Counted from the first letter of the stretch, positions 1 to 7,179 are shown. The stretch is DNA of 64,000 nucleotides from Clostridia bacterium (GCA_017541105.1 JAFXZS010000016.1:124001-188000); one strand, 5' to 3'. Made by a program: numbers and translations. Notes: generated by a model not told the origin, from the sequence alone.

Positions 1-55
1 GAGATGTGCGCGGCGTACCTGGGCGAGATTACTAACAAAGAGAGGAGGCGAGATC

Positions 56-155
56 ATGGGGTAGTTATCAGGACAACTGGCAGCAACTCAAACAGGCCCC
101 CAACAGATGGAACACCATGCTGCTGACTATCATCCGGAGCTGGCCGGAAAACTGA
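56..155 (+). pseudogene. Small phage-type ORF broken by a GGGG run
   Basis: A strong ribosome binding site (GAGAGGAGG, about 40-48) stands seven bases before ATG 56, yet that frame reads ATG GGG TAG and stops. If one G of the GGGG run is skipped, the frame opens into a protein-like stretch of about 32 residues (M-G-S-Y-Q-D-N-W-Q-Q-L-K..., ending ...R-S-W-P-E-N) that stops at 153-155. A further short open stretch in the same frame (171-251) ends just before a hairpin. I infer a decayed small gene at the end of a phage-type operon. A one-base sequencing error in the homopolymer would look the same. I do not recognise the family. Confidence 0.3.
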
Positions 156-252
156 CTCCATTCGGAATCGATGTCGGTGGTTATCGGAATGACACCTGTG
201 ATGACTTCCGGCATAGGAACTGTGAGGAACAAAACATGGCATGTCCAATAAT

Positions 253-286
253 ACGGAGGGGGCAGGCTAGAATCCCCCCCCTCCGT
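253..286. terminator. GC-rich hairpin, terminator-like
   Basis: ACGGAGGGGG (253-262) pairs perfectly with CCCCCTCCGT (277-286) around an 11-14 base loop. It lies two bases after a stop codon at 249-251. There is no T-run after it, so rho-independent termination is uncertain. It may instead be a processing or roadblock hairpin. Confidence 0.45.
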
Positions 287-1090
287 GATCCCAATCGATC
301 GGCAGTATGGAAATAGCCTCAGAAATGCGGCCTAGCTAATATACCCCTTGGCTGGATCGATGTACCGTTATAATTCTTCCTCTGTTTCCTATCCGTTTCA
401 GTCTCGAGCTGAACGCAGATGCTGATGCAGCAGGAATACTCTAAAACGTGACTGATGAATTTGACAGGAAATGAAAACTGATAGCCAGCGAGTGGAAGAG
501 CTTGAATCATCAGCTGCATTTTTCAGAAGGAACGGTAGTTGTTAATTGTACCCCCTACATATTTCATATAACCATGAGCATTTATACGACTTTATCGAGT
601 GATAAGTTTTTCACAAGAAAGGCAGCGAACAGGATTCTTCTTTGTTCTTAGGATAATTAATCAGTTTAAGCAGATAAAGAACAACTTCTGGTAGGTTTGC
701 AAGAAGAAAGAGAAACACATGTGATGATCATCGTTATTGATTCGGAATTAGGAAATCTAACCGTCATAGAAAGAATAATTGTTCATTGTATGCTTGCTCA
801 TAGGGATAATACTCAAGATCTTATCAGCGATCATCAGCGGGAATATCGATCGAGTTATATAAGTTCACCCTCCAGGTTTACTGGATCCACTAGACATGGG
901 CGGACGCATATTGGCATTAACGGTACTGGGGGAAAAGGAAAAAGCGTCTGCGCACCACTGACGACTATATCCCTATAGACGGGGGGGGGATACCCCCCTC
1001 CCCGCCTTCGGTGCGACCTTCCTTTCCGCCGTCTGGGAAAATTCACTGGGGATCCATGATTCTACACAGGAAGGATGGATATACCTACAC
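287..1090. other. Degenerate, mostly non-coding stretch of the element
   Basis: No convincing gene is seen. Short open stretches look like remnants: about 24 codons from an ATG near 454 preceded by GACAGGAA, and an open frame at 697-978 that could start at TTG 697 or an ATG near 724 but matches nothing I know. At 980-1004 a run of nine Gs is followed by ATA and C-tracts (C6, T, C4), which can fold as a GC hairpin similar in style to the one at 253-286. The base composition is more AT-rich than the chromosome to the right. Confidence 0.4.
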
Positions 1091-1612
1091 ATGAAAAACA
1101 GCATGATATCCTGTGTAATCTGCGGGGAAAAGTTCGTACCATCGACACCGAACGCGAAGTATTGTTCTCCTGAATGCGCGGAAACTGGACAGAACGCGCG
1201 TCGGCGCGAATGGGAACAGCGCACAGGATACCTTGAGAAGAAGAGAAGACAAGCCCAGGAACGCCGGAACGCGATAAAAGCTGCCGCACAAGCCGAGAAA
1301 GATGCAGCTGCAAGACAAGCGGCGGAGGAGCGCCAACGGCTGGGAAAAGAGCGTATAGAGGTCGCGCAGAATGCGCTTATTCAATCAATCGAGCGCGGGG
1401 AACCGCTTGCCAGGATGAGGGTCTATCCGCCGAATACGCTGGAATATTGGGAAGCTTATCGGGACTATGATATCAGTTATGCCGAAAGCATAGGAAAAAG
1501 ATGCTATACGACTGTTAATGATATATATGTTACGGATGCTGATTTCCCAAACTTAATGATTATAAGCATTCGAGAACTTGGACAGATCCGGGAGGATGTG
1601 CGTCATGTATGA
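1091..1612 (+). CDS. Zinc-finger phage-type protein, 173 aa
   Basis: The N-terminus carries a treble-clef-like CxxC...CxxxC pattern (C-V-I-C-G near residue 8 and C-S-P-E-C near residue 26), typical of small zinc-binding phage or mobile-element proteins. It is followed by a long, strongly charged Arg/Lys/Glu/Ala-rich helix (residues 35-95, probable coiled coil) and a mixed C-terminal region rich in Tyr. The start could be ATG 1091 or ATG 1103; neither has an ideal Shine-Dalgarno. The 3' end overlaps the next tiny gene by eight bases, which suggests translational coupling. I do not know a named function. DNA or RNA binding is inferred from the zinc ribbon and basic helix. Confidence 0.6.
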   Translation: MKNSMISCVICGEKFVPSTPNAKYCSPECAETGQNARRREWEQRTGYLEKKRRQAQERRNAIKAAAQAEKDAAARQAAEERQRLGKERIEVAQNALIQSIERGEPLARMRVYPPNTLEYWEAYRDYDISYAESIGKRCYTTVNDIYVTDADFPNLMIISIRELGQIREDVRHV

Positions 1613-1694
1613 CCATATAATCATTGTCACCGGTGAGACAGGCAGCAGGATCCGCAGTGAGTACAGACTTCCGTTACGAAAGGATAGTCCATGA
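1605..1694 (+). CDS. Tiny coupled gene, 29 aa
   Basis: An ATG at 1605 follows GGGAGG at ideal distance and opens a 29-residue frame (M-Y-D-H-I-I-I-V-T-G-E-T-G-S...). Its stop overlaps the ATG of the next gene (ATGA at 1691-1694). Its start also overlaps the previous gene. This stop-start chaining with a good ribosome binding site supports real translation despite the size. The product is unknown, and it may mainly relay ribosomes to the downstream gene. Confidence 0.5.
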   Translation: MYDHIIIVTGETGSRIRSEYRLPLRKDSP

Positions 1695-1894
1695 GAAAAG
1701 ACATCTACAGCCTCAGAGAACACGAAGACAGTCCGACACCAAAGCAGGGATATGGTAAATATGGACGCAGCAAGGCACAGTGGCAACAGCGCAACAAAGA
1801 AGATGCCAGAAAAAAACTGAACCCACGCCTTGTACTATCAGATCCAGACATATTCTTTTCTGATTTGCTGATGGAGCAACAAGAACATACCTGA
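1691..1894 (+). CDS. Hypothetical element protein, 67 aa
   Basis: A basic, hydrophilic 67-residue protein (many Lys, Arg and Gln) starting at an ATGA overlap with the preceding 29-codon gene. It has no membrane segment or recognised domain. It sits just ahead of the sigma-like gene, in the position where phage early/middle regions carry small accessory proteins. The function is unknown. Confidence 0.5.
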   Translation: MRKDIYSLREHEDSPTPKQGYGKYGRSKAQWQQRNKEDARKKLNPRLVLSDPDIFFSDLLMEQQEHT

Positions 1895-1915
1895 CCGGGG
1901 AGGGAGGGGATTCCA

Positions 1916-2701
1916 TTGGATGAACTGATTCGGGATGCAGATATTCCAACGGCTGACCCTGCCGATATTGTCGAACAGTATAAAAGATGGGTTTGCAAGA
2001 TCGCAAACCAGTATCAGAGTTTCCTGGGCAAGAATGGCCGGATGGATATGGAAGACTTGAAGCAGGCCGGTTATATAGGCCTTCTGCAAGCTCAAAAAAC
2101 ATACATTCCGGATAATGGGGCATTTACCGGATGGAGTGCGTTTTATATAAGAAAGTATATCCGATATACAATAGGCTTCCGGCAAGACGGATCACTGCCG
2201 CCTGGCTGGATGGAGATCAGCCTTGACGCACCACTGCCGGAAGCGGATGGATTGACATTAAAGGACATAATCGCAGACACAGAAGTATTACCGCCAGAAG
2301 AAGCAATAGTGGAAGCTCAGCAGCAGCTGGAAGTATCAGAACATGTCAGGAAGGCTGTTGAACGCTTGAAAAACGGCAAGCAACGTGAAGTCATTACCAA
2401 GGTTTATCTTGAAGAACAGACAACAGAAGAAGCTGCTGACAGTATGGGATTAACGGCGAAACAGATAAGATCAATAAGCCTTGAAGGACGGTACAAACTT
2501 CAGCGGGATAGGAAACTGAAAACTCTTGCCAAGAAGTATTTCGGCCTTCATGTAGGGAAAAAGGCGTTCAATTCGACCTTCACGAGTGCTGTTGAGCTTG
2601 CGGTTCTGCGGCGAGAACAGGAGTTTGACAGGGCTTTCGGCATGGGGGCATACGCAGTAGAAAAAACAGCTGTTATCCAGGAGAACAGAGATGAAGAATA
2701 G
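1916..2701 (+). CDS. Sigma-70-like RNA polymerase factor of the element, 261 aa
   Basis: Probably directs host RNA polymerase to element promoters. Residues about 17-88 resemble sigma region 2 (I-V-E-Q-Y-K-R-W-V ... D-L-K-Q-A-G-Y-I-G-L-L-Q-A ... F-T-G-W-S-A-F-Y-I-R-K-Y-I-R). Residues about 155-200 resemble region 4, a helix-turn-helix around E-E-A-A-D-S-M-G-L-T-A-K-Q-I-R. A C-terminal extension of about 60 residues is not typical. Translation appears to start at TTG 1916, placed after a long purine-rich ribosome binding site (GGGAGGGAGGGGA, 1899-1911); no ATG exists nearby in frame. It overlaps the ArpU-like gene by eleven bases. The assignment rests on motif order, not on a database match. 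Confidence 0.75.
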   Translation: MDELIRDADIPTADPADIVEQYKRWVCKIANQYQSFLGKNGRMDMEDLKQAGYIGLLQAQKTYIPDNGAFTGWSAFYIRKYIRYTIGFRQDGSLPPGWMEISLDAPLPEADGLTLKDIIADTEVLPPEEAIVEAQQQLEVSEHVRKAVERLKNGKQREVITKVYLEEQTTEEAADSMGLTAKQIRSISLEGRYKLQRDRKLKTLAKKYFGLHVGKKAFNSTFTSAVELAVLRREQEFDRAFGMGAYAVEKTAVIQENRDEE

Positions 2702-3026
2702 ACAGCCATTATTGGAAACTGACAGAAAAGTGATTCTGAATTATCGATCAACCATAATGCTGATAGGAACCCTCCGGAATCAAATCAGTTGGAACGCAGC
2801 GCATCAGATCCCGGTTAGCCATCTACAGGAAGAAATCACGCAGCTAAAACAGGAACTTGTCAGTTTTGAGAATGTTCTAGCCAGCATTCAAGACCGGCAG
2901 GAACGTAATATCATCTGTTGCCGGTATGCACTAGGCATGAACACGCATGAAACAGCATACCAGCTGAGTATCTCACGCGCCACTGTCGGCCGCATATGTA
3001 AACACTATTTCAGCTCTGGGAGATAG
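2691..3026 (+). CDS. ArpU/sigma-region-4-like phage regulator, 111 aa
   Basis: A small regulator with a predicted coiled-coil middle (residues 45-72, E-E-I-T-Q-L-K-Q-E-L) and a C-terminal helix-turn-helix (residues 76-107: D-R-Q-E-R-N-I-I-C-C-R-Y ... A-Y-Q-L-S-I-S-R-A-T-V-G-R-I). This layout is that of ArpU/RinA-like late-gene activators of Firmicutes phages, which in intact phages sit just before the terminase genes. Here the next thing is not a terminase but the tail end of a capsid gene, ten bases on, which implies a large internal deletion. The gene starts inside the end of the sigma-like gene. Confidence 0.65.
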   Translation: MKNRQPLLETDRKVILNYRSTIMLIGTLRNQISWNAAHQIPVSHLQEEITQLKQELVSFENVLASIQDRQERNIICCRYALGMNTHETAYQLSISRATVGRICKHYFSSGR

Positions 3027-3618
3027 ATATACTGAATTAGAAGCGGACGGGAAGTGCTGCAAATGGTGCAGCGGGCTGGCCGGAACGTATGATTACGAGG
3101 ACGTGCGCGGGAGCGGGAACGATGTTTTCCGCCGGCACAAGAATTGTCACTGTCTGATCCTGTACAATCCGGGGGACGGAAGCAAGCGCAGGCAGAATGC
3201 GCACACAAAAAGATGGACTGAGGAGGATGAAGCTGCTAAAATAGCATACGAGAAGATAAGAAACTCTCTGCCGCCGTTGGAAAGAGGATTCGAAGAGGCA
3301 AAAGTATACGGAAAAACATGGCAGGAAGCAAGCCTGCAGGATACAGTGGCAAAGTTTGCCCCGAATGCGAAGCCGGAATCGGATATAAATGGCAGAAAAA
3401 TCGGCTACAAAGGCGAAAGATATATCGTTGTTTATGATGCAGGGGGCAATTATTTCACCATACAGGACACAAAAGACAGTTCAAAACGGCCATTTGTTGA
3501 TCTGAATGGGAATAAGATCCTGAACATCACTGAAAACGGAAAGCAGCGAGGAGCAACAAAAGAGGAGTATAGAGCCCTGACACACTTCAGAAACACTGAT
3601 CAGGAAAGGAGGCGCTAA
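3027..3618 (+). pseudogene. Truncated phage minor capsid (MuF-like) gene with toxin-like C-terminal domain
   Basis: The reading frame is open from about 2967 to the stop at 3618 but has no ATG, TTG or GTG until GTG 3103. The part before that (from about 3030) reads as the C-terminal Zn-ribbon tail of Clostridial phage minor capsid proteins: G-K-C-C-K-W-C-S-G-L-A-G-T-Y-D-Y, then R-R-H-K-N-C-H-C-L. A linker and a separate domain of about 110 residues follow (from W-T-E-E-D-E near 3213), with Y-I-V-V-Y-D-A-G-G-N-Y-F and, at the end, Y-R-A-L-T-H-F-R-N-T-D. That tail resembles C-terminal nuclease-type domains of polymorphic toxins. MuF proteins with such domains are a known temperate-phage toxin class. 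An immunity-like gene follows. I infer a remnant or orphan cassette; the capsid N-terminus is gone. Confidence 0.6.
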
Positions 3619-3620
3619 GC

Positions 3621-3944
3621 ATGCTCGCAAACGAGAATATGTGGATCACTGTCCCGAAAAACAAAAAGGGATATGAGGAATACGATCAGGGAATTGAACA
3701 TATAGAAAACATGGATGAATTCAGGTTTTCTCATGAAGAATATGAGAAGCTGGATAAAAACGGCGTCTTCCGAATTCTGGAGAACACATACAAGGAACTG
3801 TATATCTGTGAGTTTGAAAGCGCAACCATCACAGCTGAGCAGCTGAAAGCGGTTTACAATGCGATCAATGTTGTTGATGGAGTGTTTCTGCAAGCGGTAG
3901 ATATGGCAATCAAGTATGGTACATGTGTCTATCTGGATTTCTGA
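3621..3944 (+). CDS. Candidate immunity protein for the MuF-linked toxin domain, 107 aa
   Basis: An acidic, single-domain protein of 107 residues with many Glu, Asp and Tyr, no signal peptide and no membrane segment. That profile is usual for immunity proteins of polymorphic toxins. It starts three bases after the toxin-like frame ends, with a perfect AAAGGAGG ribosome binding site (3605-3611) lying inside the last codons of that frame. A rho-independent terminator follows at 4000, so the toxin remnant and this gene form the end of a transcript. The role is inferred from position, size and charge. I do not recognise the family. The intact start and RBS suggest it can be made even though the toxin gene lacks its own start. 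Confidence 0.55.
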   Translation: MLANENMWITVPKNKKGYEEYDQGIEHIENMDEFRFSHEEYEKLDKNGVFRILENTYKELYICEFESATITAEQLKAVYNAINVVDGVFLQAVDMAIKYGTCVYLDF

Positions 3945-3998
3945 TTGAATGATATCAAACATTGCTACGCATTTAGAACTATAGCCCAAGTATATCAT

Positions 3999-4031
3999 AA
4001 AGCTCGACGAATGAAACGCCGGGCTTTTTTG
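3999..4031 (+). terminator. Rho-independent terminator after the immunity-like gene
   Basis: AAGCTCGACG pairs with CGCCGGGCTT (one mismatch and one wobble) around a short A-rich loop and is followed by six Ts. It separates the plus-strand phage-type genes from the origin-like region. Confidence 0.75.
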
Positions 4032-4237
4032 ATGCTCCAAATGAATAAAAGCGCCGCGGGACGTGCAAAAAGAAGATTGAAAGGGAGTGAAATGCTCTTC
4101 AGCATCTTCCGCTCTCCGGATCCTGGTCGGTGGAAGTCTGTACACCTGGACAGGTCCGGCAGCGTTGAGATCAGGATCCGAATCTAGAGACGGGGGTTCG
4201 CTCCGACATCTTGGGGAACTATAACTAATACATATAT
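4032..4237. other. Intergenic stretch before the iterons
   Basis: About 200 bases with no supported gene. A continuous frame (3945-4187) runs through the terminator and has no ribosome binding site, so I do not accept it. A tRNA-like snippet (GGGGGTTCGCTCC near 4192-4204) has no matching acceptor or anticodon arms. Confidence 0.4.
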
Positions 4238-4289
4238 ACTGTTACTACTGTTATATCTGTTATTACTGTTACAACCGTTACAACTGTTA
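4238..4289 (+). repeat. Six tandem 9-bp iterons (ACTGTTA core)
   Basis: The seven-base core ACTGTTA (variants TCTGTTA, ACCGTTA) starts at 4238, 4247, 4256, 4265, 4274 and 4283, an exact 9-bp period. A seventh forward copy lies at 4331. Inverted copies (TAACAGT/TAACGGT) are at 4386, 4395 and 4439, and another forward variant (ACCGTTA) is at 4459. Between the clusters lies an AT-rich stretch. Iterons in two orientations around AT-rich DNA, next to the primase-helicase gene, are the arrangement of satellite (SaPI-like) and plasmid replication origins. I infer that this is the element's origin. Confidence 0.7.
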
Positions 4290-4430
4290 TCCCCCTGAGG
4301 TTAACGGTTAAAAATAGTTAAATGGTTTGAACTGTTACCCTTTGAAAGCTTATGTTTCAAGGCATCCAGACGAAGAGCAACAGTATAACAGTTATAACGG
4401 TTCATCTGTAAAAAACGTTCTAAAACAAAG
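4290..4430. other. AT-rich core and inverted iterons of the putative origin
   Basis: Contains GGTTAACGGTTAAAAATAGTTAAATGG (given here only as a run of GTTAA-like motifs at 4300-4327) and the inverted iteron cluster at 4378-4402 with 8-9 bp spacing. No gene is seen. It would be the melting region if the iterons are an origin. Confidence 0.5.
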
Positions 4431-4478
4431 GAACAGGGTAACAGTTTCTCATTGTTCAACCGTTACCCTGTTTTTCAG
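4431..4478. terminator. Hairpin at the 3' end of the primase-helicase gene
   Basis: AACAGGGTAAC (4432-4442) pairs perfectly with GTTACCCTGTT (4462-4472) and is followed on the plus strand by a T-run. Both arms contain an iteron core, so it may double as part of the origin. On the minus strand it lies just beyond the stop of the primase-helicase gene. Confidence 0.5.
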
Positions 4479-6556
4479 TATTCAATGCGCTGCTGTTCCG
4501 GATCCGGTCGGTAAATCTTGCACCGGCGGCCGTGCTTGCCTCCGTTCGGATCAAGGCACCTGATCACGATGCCCTCACATGAAAGCCGGTACTCAACCGT
4601 GTTGAGCAACCTCCGCATCTGTTCCGGTGAATTGGCAGGATATTGGCGTGTCTTGTTTGCAACTTCTTGTATTAAATCCGACATCTTGCCAATCCAGCCG
4701 GTGGGGGATTCCTCTAACAGTTTTCTTATTGTGAACACAACAGGATTCTGATTGTACCGGCTAATCTCGCGCTCTTCTTCGCAATCCTCAACGGTTCCCG
4801 TTATCTTCCATTTGTAGTCGCGGAACGTTGCTTCGAAGTCCATCTGCCCGGAATCATTGTCGCGGCAGATCACGGAAAAGCGTTTCCGGTCATCGGTGCG
4901 CCGGCCAATGATCATCCATGCGCAATCTGCGCTACCAAATTGAGCAATTGACCCAATGATCTCGTTGAAAGGATCATCACCGGGGAGAATCTTATTACCT
5001 TTCCTTGTATGCATGACACAGAGCACAGAAAGATTATATTTCAGCGCTAAATCGTGGAGTGGTTCCAGGATCCTGTTATCTGCTGAGTAGGAATCTTCTG
5101 TTCTGCGCTGTGATCCTTTGACTTGCTGAAGCATATCAATGATAATCAGCACCGGCGGCTGCGAACGTGTAGTAATCCATCTCTCTAACTGAGTAACAAG
5201 GCCCAAATCTGTTGTCCTGGCTTTATATGTTAATGATAAGCCTCTTGGCATCTTCGGAAACCCGATATCACGCAGCCGCTTTTTTGTACGTGATAATGCG
5301 CCTTGAAGATCCATGTACAGAACCGGCCCAGGTCGCAATACACTAAACCCCATGAACGGCTTGCCGGTCACAACACAGCAGCCCAGCTGAAGCACCATGT
5401 ACGTTTTTCCCATTTTTGCTGGTGCGCCAAGCATACCGAGTCCTGGGAAAAGGATCTGATCAATAATCGGCTCTGGCTCTGGTATATCTGTATTGTTGAT
5501 ATAATCAGCATCATAGGTGATTAGATCAGGGATAGTATTCTTAAGGGCTGCCGGTTCTTCTACTCCTGGAGTGGTGATTAATGTTTTCCCTGGTATCGGT
5601 TGCTCAGGATCCGCGCCGGCGACTGGATAGTCCTTTGTAATTATATCATCCCAACTGATCACGTTTTCACCTTGAGCCGGTTCCAATGCTGGTGCGGTGT
5701 GTTTCTCGGCTGTCGAGATTAGCACATCCAGTGTTTGCGCAGCTTTCTCCGGGCCAACCGCTTTGACATAATCGGAAATATCTGCTTTTTCCGGACAATC
5801 TGCCCAGGCTGCCGGAAGATCCAGCAAGTAAACAGCTGCCGCTGTCCTGGTTATCTGCTGAGCTTCGAGCATGGCAAACTGTTTCCCGATGTCGTCATTA
5901 TCCCAAAGGATATAAACGGTTTTCCCGGTCAGCTGCTGGTTGTACTCTTCCAGCCATTTCCCGCCATCTGACCTGGAAGCGCCGTTTTCGGCGGACACAG
6001 CCGTTTTGTTTATGAGGCTGTGGACAGTGTTAGCGTCCTTTTCACCCTCAACGACAAAGACCGTATCCGTTTTGATGCTTCCAGCAACATAAAGCCGGTG
6101 AGCGCTGCCGGTGTGCGTCATTGCGTAGCCGCTGGCCTTGCTGCTGTCTTCACGCATCCATCGAAAATCCTTTGTCCCGTCCGGCTTTCGAAAACGAATC
6201 TTGCAAAGGCCGTCATTATATTGTCCGTAACAATAGGAATACGATTCGACAAGCGTCAATCCGTTCTTCTTCGTGAACCAATCCAGAAAAGTATATGGAT
6301 TTTTCCCGGCGAAGAGATCAGCGACAGAACAGCCAACGGCCTCGCAGATCTCCGTAACAGTGCAGCCTGTGAAACAGTTCACTAAAAGCTTCCCGTTTTG
6401 CCTGTCGTACATGATCGACAGGCTTTTGTTCTGGTCGTTGTGCTTGTGGTTCTGGCTGCATGGGCAGGAAGCCCTCCATTTGTCCGGGCCGGCTGACTCG
6501 ACATTCTTCAAGCGTGATGTGAATGGATGAGTGTTAAATCGAAAAGCACTGCTCAT
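4475..6556 (-). CDS. Primase-helicase (Toprim plus RepA-type ATPase), 693 aa
   Basis: A replication protein of phage satellites and integrative elements that makes primers and unwinds DNA. In order it has an N-terminal CHC2-type zinc-binding part (residues about 28-80, with C-P-C-S-Q-N-H and N-C-F-T-G-C), a Toprim domain (about 160-260, F-V-V-E-G-E-K-D-A-N and I-L-W-D-N-D-D), and a RepA/AAA_25 ATPase (about 365-570). The ATPase has Walker A G-A-P-A-K-M-G-K-T and Walker B-like V-L-I-I-I-D-M-L. The start ATG at 6556 follows GGAGGT. The gene runs from the Cro-like genes toward the iteron cluster, which fits a Pri-Rep protein acting on its own adjacent origin. The length is normal for fused primase-helicases. 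Confidence 0.85.
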   Translation of the reverse strand: MSSAFRFNTHPFTSRLKNVESAGPDKWRASCPCSQNHKHNDQNKSLSIMYDRQNGKLLVNCFTGCTVTEICEAVGCSVADLFAGKNPYTFLDWFTKKNGLTLVESYSYCYGQYNDGLCKIRFRKPDGTKDFRWMREDSSKASGYAMTHTGSAHRLYVAGSIKTDTVFVVEGEKDANTVHSLINKTAVSAENGASRSDGGKWLEEYNQQLTGKTVYILWDNDDIGKQFAMLEAQQITRTAAAVYLLDLPAAWADCPEKADISDYVKAVGPEKAAQTLDVLISTAEKHTAPALEPAQGENVISWDDIITKDYPVAGADPEQPIPGKTLITTPGVEEPAALKNTIPDLITYDADYINNTDIPEPEPIIDQILFPGLGMLGAPAKMGKTYMVLQLGCCVVTGKPFMGFSVLRPGPVLYMDLQGALSRTKKRLRDIGFPKMPRGLSLTYKARTTDLGLVTQLERWITTRSQPPVLIIIDMLQQVKGSQRRTEDSYSADNRILEPLHDLALKYNLSVLCVMHTRKGNKILPGDDPFNEIIGSIAQFGSADCAWMIIGRRTDDRKRFSVICRDNDSGQMDFEATFRDYKWKITGTVEDCEEEREISRYNQNPVVFTIRKLLEESPTGWIGKMSDLIQEVANKTRQYPANSPEQMRRLLNTVEYRLSCEGIVIRCLDPNGGKHGRRCKIYRPDPEQQRIEY

Positions 6557-6574
6557 TTATGCTACAACCTCCAA

Positions 6575-6838
6575 TCACGCTTCGAAAGAATCGTTTGTCC
6601 TTTCCATCTGTTGCCGGATTGCCGTTTCCAGTGCTTCCAGATTCCACTTCTGTTTCCGGAACTTCATCCCGGGGGAGCCGCACAGAATGACCGGATACCG
6701 ACCTTCTTTCCCTCCTCGTCTTAGCTCATACTGTGACAGGCCGGTTGCAGCTGCAGCTTCTTCTGTGGTGAGTAGACGGTCATACAGGCCACGTTGGTCA
6801 AGCTGCTGCTGGATCTGAGTTCTGATATTCTCACTCAT
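6575..6838 (-). CDS. Small HTH, excisionase-like DNA-binding protein, 87 aa
   Basis: I chose the ATG at 6838 (M-S-E-N-I-R-T...), which overlaps the stop of the upstream gene as ATGA; the longer frame runs back into that gene. Residues about 18-45 form a MerR/Xis-like winged helix segment (L-L-T-T-E-E-A-A-A-A-T-G-L-S-Q-Y-E-L-R-R). The rest is a short basic wing and helix. In satellites the gene between the Cro-like regulator and the primase is often the excisionase, so I infer that role. It could also be a simple repressor. Confidence 0.55.
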   Translation of the reverse strand: MSENIRTQIQQQLDQRGLYDRLLTTEEAAAATGLSQYELRRGGKEGRYPVILCGSPGMKFRKQKWNLEALETAIRQQMERTNDSFEA

Positions 6839-7022
6839 GATCCTGGCCACCCTTCGCGATGTATTCATCAATGAGTTCGCAGATCCTGTCCTGTTCTTCT
6901 GCTGGCATTTCATTTCGGAGCATCCGGCAGCGTGTTGGCTCGCTGATCCCAAGGATCTTGTCCAGCTCGTAATACTTCATTCCGTTTTCTGTAAGTTTGA
7001 ATCTGATTTTTAAATTATTCAT
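6831..7022 (-). CDS. Cro-like small HTH regulator, 63 aa
   Basis: A 63-residue protein with one helix-turn-helix (Y-Y-E-L-D-K-I-L-G-I-S-E-P-T-R-C-R-M-L), divergent from the CI-type repressor at 7180, with an operator-like palindrome between them. It is the first gene of the minus-strand replication operon. GGAGGG precedes its ATG. It would be the counterpart of Cro or SaPI Str. The family is assigned by size, fold pattern and position. Confidence 0.6.
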   Translation of the reverse strand: MNNLKIRFKLTENGMKYYELDKILGISEPTRCRMLRNEMPAEEQDRICELIDEYIAKGGQDHE

Positions 7023-7088
7023 AGTTTCCCTCCATCATTGATTATTGTGTATGTGACCACACCGTGCGCTTCAGCTTGGCCAGGAATC

Positions 7089-7133
7089 GGAATATTCCTT
7101 ATGCTTGACAGCTTATCATCATTAATGTATAAT
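7089..7133 (+). promoter_or_regulatory. Consensus promoter and operator of the CI-type repressor gene
   Basis: TTGACA (7105-7110) and TATAAT (7128-7133) are separated by exactly 17 bases. Directly upstream lies the 10-bp palindrome GGAATATTCC (7089-7098), a natural candidate operator for the divergent repressor/Cro pair. The promoter drives the plus-strand repressor. Confidence 0.8.
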
Positions 7134-7179
7134 TTGAAGTCCAAGAGAGTGCCCAAAGAAAGGAGGTGGAAACAATATA

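Noticed and set aside
153-251. Idea that TGA is read as Trp because the frame stays open across TGA at 153
   Set aside because: Identified genes throughout the window use TGA as a normal stop and TGG for Trp.
697-978. 93-codon plus-strand frame in the degenerate left end
   Set aside because: No convincing RBS for any start, no recognisable domain, and the 3' end runs into a G-tract hairpin; left as part of the non-coding region.
3945-4187. 80-codon frame after the immunity-like gene
   Set aside because: No RBS, and it runs through a rho-independent terminator hairpin.
4190-4210. tRNA T-arm-like GGTTCG snippet near the iterons
   Set aside because: No matching acceptor stem, D-arm or anticodon arm could be folded.
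4238-4289. Short tandem repeats considered as a CRISPR array
   Set aside because: The repeat unit is only 9 bp with no spacers and no cas genes nearby; iterons explain it better.
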